The notes beneath the pieces were generated by a model. That model did not search any database and had not been told where the DNA came from. It saw only the letters and a list, made by a program, of their open reading frames with translations. The position numbers were made by a program, and so were the translations under genes. Positions 1-10,807 of a stretch of 64,000 bases of DNA are shown in pieces. The DNA comes from Burkholderiaceae bacterium (GTDB lineage: Bacteria; Pseudomonadota; Gammaproteobacteria; Burkholderiales; Burkholderiaceae_E): the NCBI GenBank assembly GCA_023954135.1, contig JAMLIN010000010.1, forward strand, positions 1-64,000, given 5' to 3'. Numbering within the stretch: position 1 is the stretch's first letter; every line of letters begins with the position of its first letter.

Positions 1-1222
<1,222 letters not shown>

Positions 1223-1401
1223 TCCGCATCACGGCTGCGAGTCTTCCGATGTTCGTTCGTCGGAATCAGCACTGCTGGATGGCTGCGCCTGTCGCGGCAT
1301 GGTCGCCCATGCTCATGCCGTTGAACCGCCATTCGTCTCTCATGCTCGCGTGAGCGCGCCGCAGGCGCTCGCGATCACAGGCGCAGCGGTCGCTGGCCCG
1401 G

Positions 1402-4400
1402 TCATTCGAGACGCACCCGAGCCTCGCCGCCGGCGGGAACCCGGACCCCGTCGAACCGCCGCGCCTGCGCAGTCATGACGACGACGCGGTAGTCGCCGGG
1501 CAGAAGCGCCACCGCATCGCCGTCCACCTGCCCCCTGGCGACCTCGATGCCATCGCGATCGAATACGCTGAACGGCGTCCTCAGGGCCGCCCCCAGCGCA
1601 AGCCTGAATCCGTCCGCATCGGCCGCGCGGAAGTAATGCCCACCGCCGAGTTCAGCCCACTCGGCGAACCGGGCCTCGAGCGCATCATCGGCAAGCGCGA
1701 ACCCGATGATGTTGAGGCGGAAATCGACCCCCTTCTCCTGCATCTTGCGGATGACAGCTTCGGGATCGCCACCGCAGGTCTCCTCGCCATCGGTCACGAG
1801 AACGATGGTCCGGGGGCCGACGGCCCTGGCCAAGTCACCCTCCACCCTGGCGAGCGAATCGGCGATCGGGGTCCGGGCGAGATTGCGCGCCTCGACGCGT
1901 TCGATCACCCGCCTTGCCGCCGGCGGATCCAGCGGCGCGAGGGGAATCTCGAGATCGGTCCGGCAGGCGTTCGCCTGGCGATGCCCGAACACGCGCAGCG
2001 CCACTGGCGTCCCGGGCGCGATGTGGCGGGTGACCGCCTCGACCAGCCCGCGCCGGGCGACCTCAATCCGCCGCTCGCCCTTCATGCGCTGGAGCATCGA
2101 TCCGGAAGCGTCGAGAATCAGCGCCACCGCGTTGCCCGAGGCGGGCTTCCTGCCCTTGCTGCCGGCCGGCGCACCGGATAGGACCTGCAGCGTACCGGGC
2201 CTGGGCGGCTCCTCGAACGTCGCGTCGATCGTCAGTCGATACGGCGCCGGTTCGCGCAACAGGGTCGCCGCGCGGTCGAACGCCACCTCCATCTCGCCTT
2301 CACTGCGCAGGTGGCTGTAGTGGCCGCTGTTCACCCGCGTCCAGTCCTGCAGCAGGTCCTGCTCGAGCACCGGATTGCGGCCGAATGCGCCATGCGAATC
2401 CAGCCCGAGCGCCATCACGCGAGGACGGACCTCGTCGAAGACGCGCCAGAGCGCCGCGTCGCGGTTGGTCGCCGCGTCGGTGATCAGCAGGATCGCCTTC
2501 GCGCCGGCGCGTTCGGCCAGGGCCTTGCTGGCGCGCGCGAGCGTCGTCTCGGCCTCGCTCGAACTCTCCTTGCGCGGGTGCTCGTTCAGGATCTTCTGGA
2601 GCAGCCAGGGCTCGCCGTGCCACGACTGCAGCAAGAGCCCGCCGCCGAAGGGCATCAGGTTGGCGGCGTCGCGGCCCGGAACGAGACCCCTCGCATAAGC
2701 CGCTATCGAGTTGTGGATCACCGGCAGGTAGGCGCCGACGCTGGCGCTCGTGTCCCACGCGAAGACCAGGTTGCGGGGCGGCTCCTCCACCTTGACGAAC
2801 AGCGTCTGCCCGGCCTCGACGCGGGCCTCGAGCCTTTGCGCGGCCGGACCTCGCTCGATCAGCCGGGTGTCGACGCGCTCGCCGCTTGCGGTCTCGATGC
2901 TCGCCACGGTTCGCACCGTCGGCTCGCCGGCAAGCTCGATCTCCAGCGTGTTGCGGCCGGCGGGCACCTGCACCCTGTACCAGTGCTCGTGACGGCCGAG
3001 CCAGACCCGCCCCTCGGCCGCCTTCCCGAGCTCGAGCTCGGCGGCCTGCTCGCGGCTGCCGTGCCGGGAGAGCGCGTAGGGCGGCGGGGGCTTCGGCGGG
3101 TGCTGCGCCTCGTAGACGGCACGGTGACCATTGAAGCCCCACTCGCCGAGGATCGACAGGTAATCGGCCGCCACCGGCCGCTCGAAGATCCGCAGCACCG
3201 AGGGCGCGACGAGCGTGACCGCCTTGTCGGCCGGCGCCGTCGCGAAACGCACGAAGCGCGCCCAGGCCGGGCGCTCCAGCGCGAGGCGCTTGGTCTGCCC
3301 GCCGGTCAGCTTCCAGGTCGCGAGCGGTTCCCAGGGTCCCAGCGGACTGTCGCGGCTGGCGAAGATCCTGACCTCTTCGATCCGCGCCTGCTTGCCGGCA
3401 TCGATCGCGTCCACCCACTCGATGGCCTCGATCATCGCGGCGCGGTCGTGGTGGAAACCGATCACCCAGTCGAGACGCTCCCCCGCCCGCAACCGGATCC
3501 GCGCGGGCGCAGACTCCGCATCGAGCAGCGCATCGTCCCACTTCGAGGAGACCGTCGGCGACGCGCGCACCACGTGGCCGCCCAGGCGCGGGGCCGCCAG
3601 GTTGACCGGCTCGCGAGCGAAGGGCGTGTACCCGGGCCGCGCGACCACCTTCCATTCGCCGAGGGCGCGTCCGGCGCCCGGGTTGCCCGCGTGGTCGTCG
3701 ACGAGGCTCAGGCGCGCGAAGCGCGCCTTGCGCGGCTTGTCCAGCACGAAGTACTGCTCGCGCGGCAAGGGTTCGAGCACGCCGTCGACGACCGTCTCGA
3801 ACTGCTTGCCGTCCTCGGACAGCGCGATCCGGAAGCGGCGCAGGTACTGGCTGACCGAACCCTTGCCGAGCGGGTCCAGCGCGAACCCGGCGATCTCGGC
3901 ATCGCCCGAGCCGGCGAGTTCCACGATCGTCTGGTATTCGTTCGGCGTGTTCCTGCCGCGCAGCAGCAGCCCTTGTTCGCGGACGGCCATGCCGTCGAAG
4001 ATGTCGCCGAGCCCGTTGCCGATGCGGTCGTCCTGCTTGCCGAGCCAGCGGCCGCCGAGCGCGCGCCAGGCCAGGTTGAAGCCACCGCGCAGGGCGTCTG
4101 GCACCTCCCAGTGAGCGACGGGCTGCGCCGGGTCGATGTCGCGCCGCGCGACGACGTCGATGCCGGCCTGCGCGGCGGCGCCCCCTTCACTTCCTGCCCC
4201 CGCGGAATCGCGGACGCCCACGCTGACCCGCACCGGCCTGTCCGCCCAGGCATCGTCGGGCACGTCCAGGCGCAGCGCCGCGCTAGCGGTCCCCGCTCCC
4301 GGAACCTGCAGGGTCCGCGGCTCGACCGCCACCCGCCAGCGGGCGTCGCTGGTCGTGGCATCGAGCGTGACGCTGACGGCCTCGGCTCCGGTATTGCGCA

Positions 4401-6795
4401 GCGTGACCCGTCCGTCGACGCGCTGCCCGAAGGGACGATAGGCGGCGACCTCGCGGCCGGCGAGCTCCAGATCGAGCGCCACCGGCAAGGCGGGAGCCGG
4501 CTGCGGCGAAGACTGCTCGCCGCCGATGCGCAGCGCCATCAGGTAGTCGCCGTCGCCGCGCACCCGCAGGTAGCGCTGCGCGCCGGCCGGTATCACCCCG
4601 GCAAGCTCGCCGGACTTGTCGCGAACCAGTGCGTCGCGGTCGCCCCCGTGGGCGAGCAGCGCGACGTTCTGGCGCTGCTCGATGCCTATCGCCAGCGCGG
4701 TGTCGGCCGCGAAGACCGGCAGCGCGTACCAGTCGTCGTCGCGCCACTCGCCGACCCGGCCGCGCAGGATGCGATCCGGGGGGATCGGCCGCGCGAACGC
4801 CAGGTTGTCGTTGGGCTCGCAATCGCCGGCGCAGGCGAAGCGATCGAGCCTGGCGAATTCCATCCGGTACTCGGCCTCGCTCGGCTTCGCGGCGATCAGT
4901 TCCAGCCGGTAGTCGCCCGGCGGAAACAACCCTTCGAGAACCAGCGCCTCACCGCTGCGGTTGCCCCTCGACTCGCGAACGCTCTTGCCGTCCCAGTAGA
5001 GCAGCGCGCGGATCTGGCCGTCGGGGGGCGGGCTGACGCTCAGCCGGACGTGATCGTGGCCGGCCAGGTGGAAACGGTAGTTGTCGCGATCGGCAAGGTC
5101 CGGAAGCAGGCCGGTGCGCGTCTGGCCGATCCGTATCGGCTGCATCCGGGTGGGGTCGTCGTTCGGCTCGATCTCGTCATTCTCGTCGGGAGGTCCGAGC
5201 GGCCGGGCGAGCAGCGTGTAGTCGCCGTCGGCACGGCCGCTGACCGCGATGTAGTGGGTGCCGGGCAGCAGGAACAGCTTGTCGAGCACGACCCGGCGCT
5301 GGTCGGGCTGGGCGCGGACGGCCTGGGCGCGCGCCCCCGAACCGTCGTGATAGGCGACCTCGTGGATCCCGGTGCCGTTGACCTGGAAGCGCCACAGCTG
5401 CGCCTCGCCGGCGAGGTCGAAGCGGATGAAATCCTGGTCGCCCTCGGTCAGCGAACCCTTGATCCTCAGCTTGGCCGGCACGCTGGTGGCGATGGCCGCG
5501 GAGTCGTTCGGCTCGGCCTCGAGCCCGGGCGCGTGCGGGCCCTCTGCGACCAGCTGCAGCGTGTATGCCATCCCCTCGACGCCGCGCCCCAGCCTCACCC
5601 CGTGAACCCCGGGCTCGAGGACCAGCGAACCGAGACGCTGATCGCCGGTGCCGGTTCGGCACTGCAGCGCATCGCCGCGATGGTCGAGAAGGCAGACCTC
5701 GTAGCGGCTGCCCGACTCGGCGGTGACCGCCAGCGCAAGGCGCCGATCGGCGGCGGTCGCGTCGAGCTCGAAGGCGAAGTGGTCGTCGTCGCCTCGTCGC
5801 TGGAAGCGCCCTCGCACGGGCGAATCGAGGCCTGCGCGATTGGCGAGCGCCCACTGATCGTTGGGCTCCGCCTCCTCGCCGTCGACGCGCAGGCCCGCCT
5901 GCTCGAGCGCCAGCCCGTGCAGGGTGTCGGCCTCGCCCTTCAGCCTCACCAGGTAGCTGCCCGCCGCCAGCGACAGATCGGGCAGCTTCATCGCGCCCCG
6001 CTTGTCCGACGCCGTATCGGCGAGCTTCGCGCCCTTCGCGTCCGCCAGTTCGAGCACCGCGCGCCGCCCCACGGGCACTTGCGCGGACAGGTCCCAGCGG
6101 TTCGCGGCAGCCTTGCCGTCCAGCGTGAACCGGTACCAGCTCTCCTCGCCCGACGCGTAGGCCGAGATCCGGCGCCCCGGAGTCATCGCGGTCGCGCGCT
6201 CCTTCCGGCCGTTGTCGGCGGCGGTGCCGCTGTGCGCGTAGGGCTTGCCCCGTTCGATCGCAAGACGGTAGCCCGCCTCGTCGGCCTCGGTTGTCGCCCC
6301 GGGCTTTCCGGCCTGGCCGTCCTTCGCCGGTGCGCCGAAACCGATGCTGTCCGCCGGCGGCCGATAGGGCCCTGCGCTGCCGCCGCGAGCCAGGCCGAGG
6401 AGGTAGTCGCCCGGCTCGAACAGCAGGTTCTCCGCCACCGCCTGACGGCTTCCGTCGCGGCTTCCGAGCCTGAACAGCGTCTTGCGCCCGGTCAGCGTCG
6501 TGCCGTCGGCCGCGTACTCGAGCCGGATGACCTCGATCACGCTCAGGACGCCGGGCACGCCCTGAAGGCCGAAGGTCCACGGCATCGTCGCGTCGACGTC
6601 GGACACCGTCCAGAGAAAACCGTCCTGGTCGCCGTCGGGCATCGCGCCGACGATTCTCACCGCCCCCGCGACGGCGTTGGCCGCCTCCGGGGTGTCGTTG
6701 GGCTCGGATTCGTGGAAGGCCGGCTGGGCCGCAACGTACGACAGGGACGACGCGATCAGCGCGGCGCAGAAGCCGAGTGGCGCCAGCACACGCAT
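1402..6795 (-). CDS. Very large exported protein with PPC, discoidin-like and two VWA domains
   Basis: 1,797 residues, function unknown. The chosen ATG at 6795 gives a clear signal peptide (MRVLAPLGFCAALIASSLSY); an earlier in-frame start at 6852 would overlap the upstream gene and put 19 polar residues before it. Five EPND motifs at about residues 30, 309, 427, 542 and 660 mark repeated PPC-type (bacterial prepeptidase C-terminal) beta domains. A NEW3-like beta stretch follows, then two regions resembling F5/8C (discoidin) domains, then two VWA domains: one with DTSAS at about 1348 and one with a canonical DASGSM metal site at about 1561. The family picture is a secreted or surface adhesion or scaffold protein binding metal through VWA; that role is inferred. 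It is last in a three-gene minus-strand cluster, 47 bp after the transglutaminase-like gene. Confidence 0.85.
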   Translation of the reverse strand: MRVLAPLGFCAALIASSLSYVAAQPAFHESEPNDTPEAANAVAGAVRIVGAMPDGDQDGFLWTVSDVDATMPWTFGLQGVPGVLSVIEVIRLEYAADGTTLTGRKTLFRLGSRDGSRQAVAENLLFEPGDYLLGLARGGSAGPYRPPADSIGFGAPAKDGQAGKPGATTEADEAGYRLAIERGKPYAHSGTAADNGRKERATAMTPGRRISAYASGEESWYRFTLDGKAAANRWDLSAQVPVGRRAVLELADAKGAKLADTASDKRGAMKLPDLSLAAGSYLVRLKGEADTLHGLALEQAGLRVDGEEAEPNDQWALANRAGLDSPVRGRFQRRGDDDHFAFELDATAADRRLALAVTAESGSRYEVCLLDHRGDALQCRTGTGDQRLGSLVLEPGVHGVRLGRGVEGMAYTLQLVAEGPHAPGLEAEPNDSAAIATSVPAKLRIKGSLTEGDQDFIRFDLAGEAQLWRFQVNGTGIHEVAYHDGSGARAQAVRAQPDQRRVVLDKLFLLPGTHYIAVSGRADGDYTLLARPLGPPDENDEIEPNDDPTRMQPIRIGQTRTGLLPDLADRDNYRFHLAGHDHVRLSVSPPPDGQIRALLYWDGKSVRESRGNRSGEALVLEGLFPPGDYRLELIAAKPSEAEYRMEFARLDRFACAGDCEPNDNLAFARPIPPDRILRGRVGEWRDDDWYALPVFAADTALAIGIEQRQNVALLAHGGDRDALVRDKSGELAGVIPAGAQRYLRVRGDGDYLMALRIGGEQSSPQPAPALPVALDLELAGREVAAYRPFGQRVDGRVTLRNTGAEAVSVTLDATTSDARWRVAVEPRTLQVPGAGTASAALRLDVPDDAWADRPVRVSVGVRDSAGAGSEGGAAAQAGIDVVARRDIDPAQPVAHWEVPDALRGGFNLAWRALGGRWLGKQDDRIGNGLGDIFDGMAVREQGLLLRGRNTPNEYQTIVELAGSGDAEIAGFALDPLGKGSVSQYLRRFRIALSEDGKQFETVVDGVLEPLPREQYFVLDKPRKARFARLSLVDDHAGNPGAGRALGEWKVVARPGYTPFAREPVNLAAPRLGGHVVRASPTVSSKWDDALLDAESAPARIRLRAGERLDWVIGFHHDRAAMIEAIEWVDAIDAGKQARIEEVRIFASRDSPLGPWEPLATWKLTGGQTKRLALERPAWARFVRFATAPADKAVTLVAPSVLRIFERPVAADYLSILGEWGFNGHRAVYEAQHPPKPPPPYALSRHGSREQAAELELGKAAEGRVWLGRHEHWYRVQVPAGRNTLEIELAGEPTVRTVASIETASGERVDTRLIERGPAAQRLEARVEAGQTLFVKVEEPPRNLVFAWDTSASVGAYLPVIHNSIAAYARGLVPGRDAANLMPFGGGLLLQSWHGEPWLLQKILNEHPRKESSSEAETTLARASKALAERAGAKAILLITDAATNRDAALWRVFDEVRPRVMALGLDSHGAFGRNPVLEQDLLQDWTRVNSGHYSHLRSEGEMEVAFDRAATLLREPAPYRLTIDATFEEPPRPGTLQVLSGAPAGSKGRKPASGNAVALILDASGSMLQRMKGERRIEVARRGLVEAVTRHIAPGTPVALRVFGHRQANACRTDLEIPLAPLDPPAARRVIERVEARNLARTPIADSLARVEGDLARAVGPRTIVLVTDGEETCGGDPEAVIRKMQEKGVDFRLNIIGFALADDALEARFAEWAELGGGHYFRAADADGFRLALGAALRTPFSVFDRDGIEVARGQVDGDAVALLPGDYRVVVMTAQARRFDGVRVPAGGEARVRLE

Positions 6796-6842
6796 CGTTC
6801 GATTCCGATTGAGATCCGCGCGCGCTCCCGGCCGGTCGCCGC

Positions 6843-9209
6843 TCAGTTGCAAACCGAGACCCTGGAGGAAGCCGCATCGAACAGCACACTCACCTTTGCC
6901 AGATACTGCCTGGCGGCGGCCCCGGCAAGCTGGAAACTGCCGTGCATCGGCACGACCACGCCTCCCAGCCAGCCGACGCCGAACAACAGGAAGTTCGAGG
7001 CGAGGCAGCAGGCGGCACGGCCGCGTCCTCCTGGCTTGCTACCGGTGCGATGCGCGTCGGACACGCATCCCATCAGGCCAACCACAAGGAAGGCCTGCGA
7101 AATCGCATTGGAATAGGTGACCAGCGCTTCGGTGATCGCCGAACCCCGCCCGTCGGCCAGCATGCCGAGCGTTTCGCCCGTTGAAGGATCGACGCGCCAC
7201 CAGCCCAGGCGCGTCAAGCCGGCCTCGGCGCGCGGGGCGATCACCGCATGGCCCCTGGCCAGATCGCTGCGCATGTGCTGCAGGCTGTCGGCGGAAGCAG
7301 CCAAGGCCGGCAGCGCTTCGCCCGGCATGACCAGCACGGCGTCGTGCCCCAGTGATCGCGCCTGCTCGAAGGCCAGCGCCGTGTTGAGCACCTTCCCGTC
7401 CTGGTTCAGCACCGTGCCTTCGCTCTGTGTTTCCAGGACCCCCACGTCGACGAGCACGCCGGGGTCGAGCACCGGCTCGCCGGCACGACGCACGGCGCGG
7501 CGCGGATTGGTGACGATGTCTATCCCCTCCAGGACGCCTTCCCCGGCCAGCAGCGCGGACCGGTGGATCACCAGCGCTGGCGCCGAGCGATAGATCCGGT
7601 GTTGCGCGGAGACGGCCGCCGCCTCGTCCAGCTTGGCGTACAGCGTCATCTGCCCCGGCCAGGCGGCGGACATCTTCGCGTCTGGCGGCGGCGCGGTGAA
7701 CTGCCCGCTTCGATCGATCGCGCGCGTGATCGCGACGAGCGCGGCCATGCTGTCCTCGATGTGCTTCAGCGACCGGTCGACCGCCAGCGCCCGCGAGGTG
7801 GCGCCCACGTTGAGCATCACCGTCTGGCGTTCCAGCAAGGGCCTGAGCTGCGCCGGCGTGGCCGGCTTCAGGTCGGCGGGCGGCGCGCCCTTGGCGCGGG
7901 CGGCGGCCCCGATCCGGTCGAAGGTCGCGCGGCGATAAGTCTGCTCGGCGCCGCCCGGGGCGATCAGCGTGAACTCGGTCCACTGGGCGGAGACCGAGGG
8001 CAAAGGTTTGCCGGGATCCAGCTTGCCGATCGCCTGGCCGAATGCGCCCTGCAGCGTGGCGAACAGCCCCGCCCCCGGCGCCGTCGCTGCCATCGGGTCG
8101 ATCCGGGTGCCGTAGGCGTCGAAGAAGACGGCGCCCGGCGCGACTTCATCCATCAGCACCGGCACGAAGAACTCGGCCTTCCCGACGATCCGCTCGATGT
8201 CGGGCGCGCTGCCCGCCACGTTGAGCAGGGTGTTCGGTATGACGCCCACCGTGATGGGTTTGTCCCAGAGGTTCGCGACCGGACGTTCCCAGGCATCCGA
8301 AACCGGAAAGGCCTCCAGCGCGCCGCCGTTCCAGCGCTCCGCGAACAGGCGGATCCGCAGGCGATGGAGCAGCTCCGGCGGCACCTTCTCGCCGAAAGTG
8401 GTGGCGAACTTCAGGCCGGCCATCATCTGGTCGTTCCCGAAGGCCGGATGCAGGTCCTGCCACGGCGACGCGGCCTTCTCGCGAGACTGCACCCAGAAGT
8501 AGTCGCGCGCTTCCTGCACGAGCGTCGCGCCCTTGCCGAGCGTCACGCCCTTCGCGCCGAGCTGCTTGCGGATGAAGTCGGCCGTGGCGCCCGCCTCGGC
8601 CCGCGCCGCCTCGGGGACGACCGGCAACGGCTCGAAGAGCTCCTTCACCGCGGCAAGTGCCGCCGAATCCGTTTCCTTGACCGCGCCATGCTTCGCGTAG
8701 GCGCGGAAAGCCGCCCCCGCATCGCCGATCGGCTGCGGCTTGCGGTATTCGCGCTGCATCTGTTCGAGCAGGGCCCGCGCCTGCCGCTCGTCGAGGGTGG
8801 CTCGCGCGATCCGCGCGTCATGACCGGCTTCGCGAAGCAGCTTGGCGAGCAGCACCGCCTGGTCGAGCGCATTGCCGCTGCGGCTGGACAGCGTGCCCTC
8901 GGGGCCGCGAAGCAGGCCCAGGTACTGTTCGAACGCGATCTCGTTTCGCACGTAGTCGACGATCTTCTCGGCGTCGTAGTCGAGCGAATCGAGCAGCGTC
9001 TCGACGTCGAAGGCCGCGCGATCCAGGGTGCGCCGGACGTCCGCCGAGAATGCGGCGAGCGACTCGAGTTCCTTCACCTGGCCCTCGAGCGAGGGCGGCG
9101 TGTTCGCGAAGCCCAGCGGCGCCATGGCGTGCGTGAGCAGGACGCAGGTGAGCAGGCGGGCGCTTCCGCGCTGCCACGCCCGGACGATTCCGGTGGAAGA
9201 GACACTCAT
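6843..9209 (-). CDS. Exported transglutaminase-like protein lacking the usual catalytic Cys
   Basis: 788 residues. Residues 15-35 form a signal-like hydrophobic stretch. Residues 80-135 match the transglutaminase-like (papain-fold) core, but the position where active members carry Cys reads SGNALDQ (Asn113), so enzyme activity is doubtful. The long middle region is mixed alpha/beta and not recognised. Near the C-terminus is a GWWRVDPSTGETLGM motif followed by two hydrophobic segments, which could anchor the protein in a membrane. A GAGG ribosome site precedes the ATG. The gene is 25 bp after the PH-like membrane gene and 47 bp before the VWA gene, so the three are probably one transcript. Function is unknown; a structural, peptide-binding role is possible. 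Confidence 0.75.
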   Translation of the reverse strand: MSVSSTGIVRAWQRGSARLLTCVLLTHAMAPLGFANTPPSLEGQVKELESLAAFSADVRRTLDRAAFDVETLLDSLDYDAEKIVDYVRNEIAFEQYLGLLRGPEGTLSSRSGNALDQAVLLAKLLREAGHDARIARATLDERQARALLEQMQREYRKPQPIGDAGAAFRAYAKHGAVKETDSAALAAVKELFEPLPVVPEAARAEAGATADFIRKQLGAKGVTLGKGATLVQEARDYFWVQSREKAASPWQDLHPAFGNDQMMAGLKFATTFGEKVPPELLHRLRIRLFAERWNGGALEAFPVSDAWERPVANLWDKPITVGVIPNTLLNVAGSAPDIERIVGKAEFFVPVLMDEVAPGAVFFDAYGTRIDPMAATAPGAGLFATLQGAFGQAIGKLDPGKPLPSVSAQWTEFTLIAPGGAEQTYRRATFDRIGAAARAKGAPPADLKPATPAQLRPLLERQTVMLNVGATSRALAVDRSLKHIEDSMAALVAITRAIDRSGQFTAPPPDAKMSAAWPGQMTLYAKLDEAAAVSAQHRIYRSAPALVIHRSALLAGEGVLEGIDIVTNPRRAVRRAGEPVLDPGVLVDVGVLETQSEGTVLNQDGKVLNTALAFEQARSLGHDAVLVMPGEALPALAASADSLQHMRSDLARGHAVIAPRAEAGLTRLGWWRVDPSTGETLGMLADGRGSAITEALVTYSNAISQAFLVVGLMGCVSDAHRTGSKPGGRGRAACCLASNFLLFGVGWLGGVVVPMHGSFQLAGAAARQYLAKVSVLFDAASSRVSVCN

Positions 9210-9234
9210 GCCCGACCTCGCAGGATGATCCCGA

Positions 9235-10482
9235 TCACTCGATGCGCAGGCTGCCCACGGCCTTCTGCATCGCCTCGCGCACAGCCGTCGCCTCGCTCGG
9301 CGTCACATAGATCACGTGCACCGAATGCTCGGCCCCTCGCAGCCACATCTGGGTCTGCACCAGGTCGGCCTCGAGCGACCCGCCGACCCGGATGCCGCCC
9401 ACGCCGATACCGGCGCCCTTCAGGCCCTGCGTGACGCCGAACCCGGCCAGGCCCCCGATGCGAAGCTCCGGATGGGTGTCGAGCAGCCTCACGTTGGCGA
9501 CCTTCGCCCACTTGTCGTTCTCGACCGCCGCCAGGTCGGCAGGCAGATTCGGGGGATCGAGATCGACCTGCAGGACCGCGCCTTCGATTCCAGGATTCAC
9601 CTCGAGTCGATTCCAGCCGGGGCCCGGCGAATCGAACCACTTCGGCTCCGGGCTTTCGATCAGGACGCCGAGCACGCGGCGACGCGCGAGCAGGCCGACG
9701 CGTGACTGCCAGGCTCCCGGCAGGTCGATTGCGAGCCCCGAAGCCGGCTCGCGCACCGTGTGCCAGCCGGCGTCCGGCGCCGGCACGGCAGCGGGAATCA
9801 CGGTGGCAGCGGGAACCGCAGCGGCAACAGGGTCCGTGGCCGCCACGGGGATCATGTCAACGGCGGGGTCTGTGGCCGCAACGGGGATCATGGCGGCAGC
9901 GGAAGCCGCCGCGTCGTAATGCCGCAGCACGAGGTCCCGGATCATGGCCCGGGCAGGCTCCTCGCTCGCGAGCCCGATGAAGCCGACCCGCTCGGTCCGG
10001 CGCCTCACGTGAAACTTCATCCGGACGCCCCCGTCGGGCCCGCTGTTGCGTCTGTCCAGATCGGGGGGCTCCTTCCAGCCCCAGAAGAGATCAACGCTGC
10101 CGTCCGGTTGCCGGTCGGCCTGCAGCACCGCGAGCTCGCCCGGTGCAGGGACCTGCAGCGACCCGTCCACGAGCACGAGTACGCGCCGGTCGGTGATGCC
10201 GTAGACCCTGGGCCGGCTGCCCGCGCGCCGCATGACTCCCTTCGACAGCAAGAGCGACAGGACGAAGACGGCGATGAAGAGCACCGGCAAGGCGAGACCG
10301 GGCAACACTTCCTCGACGCCGGCAAGCACCGTGACGATGAAGGCCAGCGAGCCCGCGAACACGAATCCGAACATTCGCTCGAGGCCTGCAGGGGCGATCC
10401 GGGCGCCGAGCTCGGACCATTCGAGCCGTTCGCCGGAGTCCAGATGCGGACGAAGCAGGTCGGCGGGATCGATCGCGGGCAT
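9235..10482 (-). CDS. Two-helix membrane protein with a bacterial PH-like region and Ala/Pro-rich linker
   Basis: 415 residues from the ATG at 10482, chosen because AGGAG lies 9 nt upstream; earlier in-frame starts have no such site. Two adjacent hydrophobic helices (about residues 35-80) are followed by a region (YGITDRRVLVLVDGSL and on) that resembles bacterial PH domains of membrane proteins. A low-complexity linker holds two copies of a 12-residue unit starting MIPVAATDP. The last ~150 residues form a soluble domain beginning near GWHTVREPASGLAIDLPG, which looks like an independent beta-rich fold. It is first in the three-gene envelope cluster. No function is known; membrane scaffold is a guess. 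Confidence 0.75.
   Translation of the reverse strand: MPAIDPADLLRPHLDSGERLEWSELGARIAPAGLERMFGFVFAGSLAFIVTVLAGVEEVLPGLALPVLFIAVFVLSLLLSKGVMRRAGSRPRVYGITDRRVLVLVDGSLQVPAPGELAVLQADRQPDGSVDLFWGWKEPPDLDRRNSGPDGGVRMKFHVRRRTERVGFIGLASEEPARAMIRDLVLRHYDAAASAAAMIPVAATDPAVDMIPVAATDPVAAAVPAATVIPAAVPAPDAGWHTVREPASGLAIDLPGAWQSRVGLLARRRVLGVLIESPEPKWFDSPGPGWNRLEVNPGIEGAVLQVDLDPPNLPADLAAVENDKWAKVANVRLLDTHPELRIGGLAGFGVTQGLKGAGIGVGGIRVGGSLEADLVQTQMWLRGAEHSVHVIYVTPSEATAVREAMQKAVGSLRIE
9831..9892 (-). repeat. Two 26-bp in-frame direct repeats (36-bp period)
   Basis: The segments 9831-9856 and 9867-9892 differ at only two of 26 positions and are spaced by exactly 36 bp. They encode the duplicated 12-residue unit MIPVAATDP... 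in the linker of the membrane protein. The exact multiple of three suggests a recent slippage duplication that keeps frame, and linker length may vary between strains. Confidence 0.8.
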
Positions 10483-10807
10483 GCGCTGCATCTCCTGGTT
10501 GCCGTGCTTCATGAATCGGCATGTGAACGACACGGCCCGCCCGCGGAGTGTTGCTTCGTGCGTGGAAGCCTCGTGAACGAATCAGTCCCGGCGAAGGACT
10601 CCACGTAATAGAAGGGATAGCGCCCTGCGTGTCAAGGGTGATCATCCGCTTGCGCGACCACGGGTGCAGCGGTATGAGAACGACGCTGGGCATGGGGTCG
10701 CAAAGCCAAAGTTGCGATCATCAATGACATAGCGCCCCGGTTCGTGGTACACGGACACTTGCTCGCGGCAACGCGTTGATCAGCAGCAGCCTTCTGGAGA
10801 CCGCCCG
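10483..10807. other. Divergent intergenic region, no gene seen
   Basis: 325 bp between the start of the minus-strand envelope cluster and the start of a plus-strand exported protein gene. It should hold promoters for both directions. A short repeat (ATAGCGCC) occurs near 10618 and 10730, but I found no convincing -35/-10 pair. The downstream gene has GGAGA about 8 nt before its ATG. Confidence 0.5.

Noticed and set aside
2311..7116. A 1,601-codon open frame on the plus strand opposite the PPC/VWA gene
   Set aside because: It is antisense to a gene with signal peptide and clear domains; its product is a biased Arg/Val/Gly-rich sequence without motifs, as expected in GC-rich DNA where stop codons are rare.
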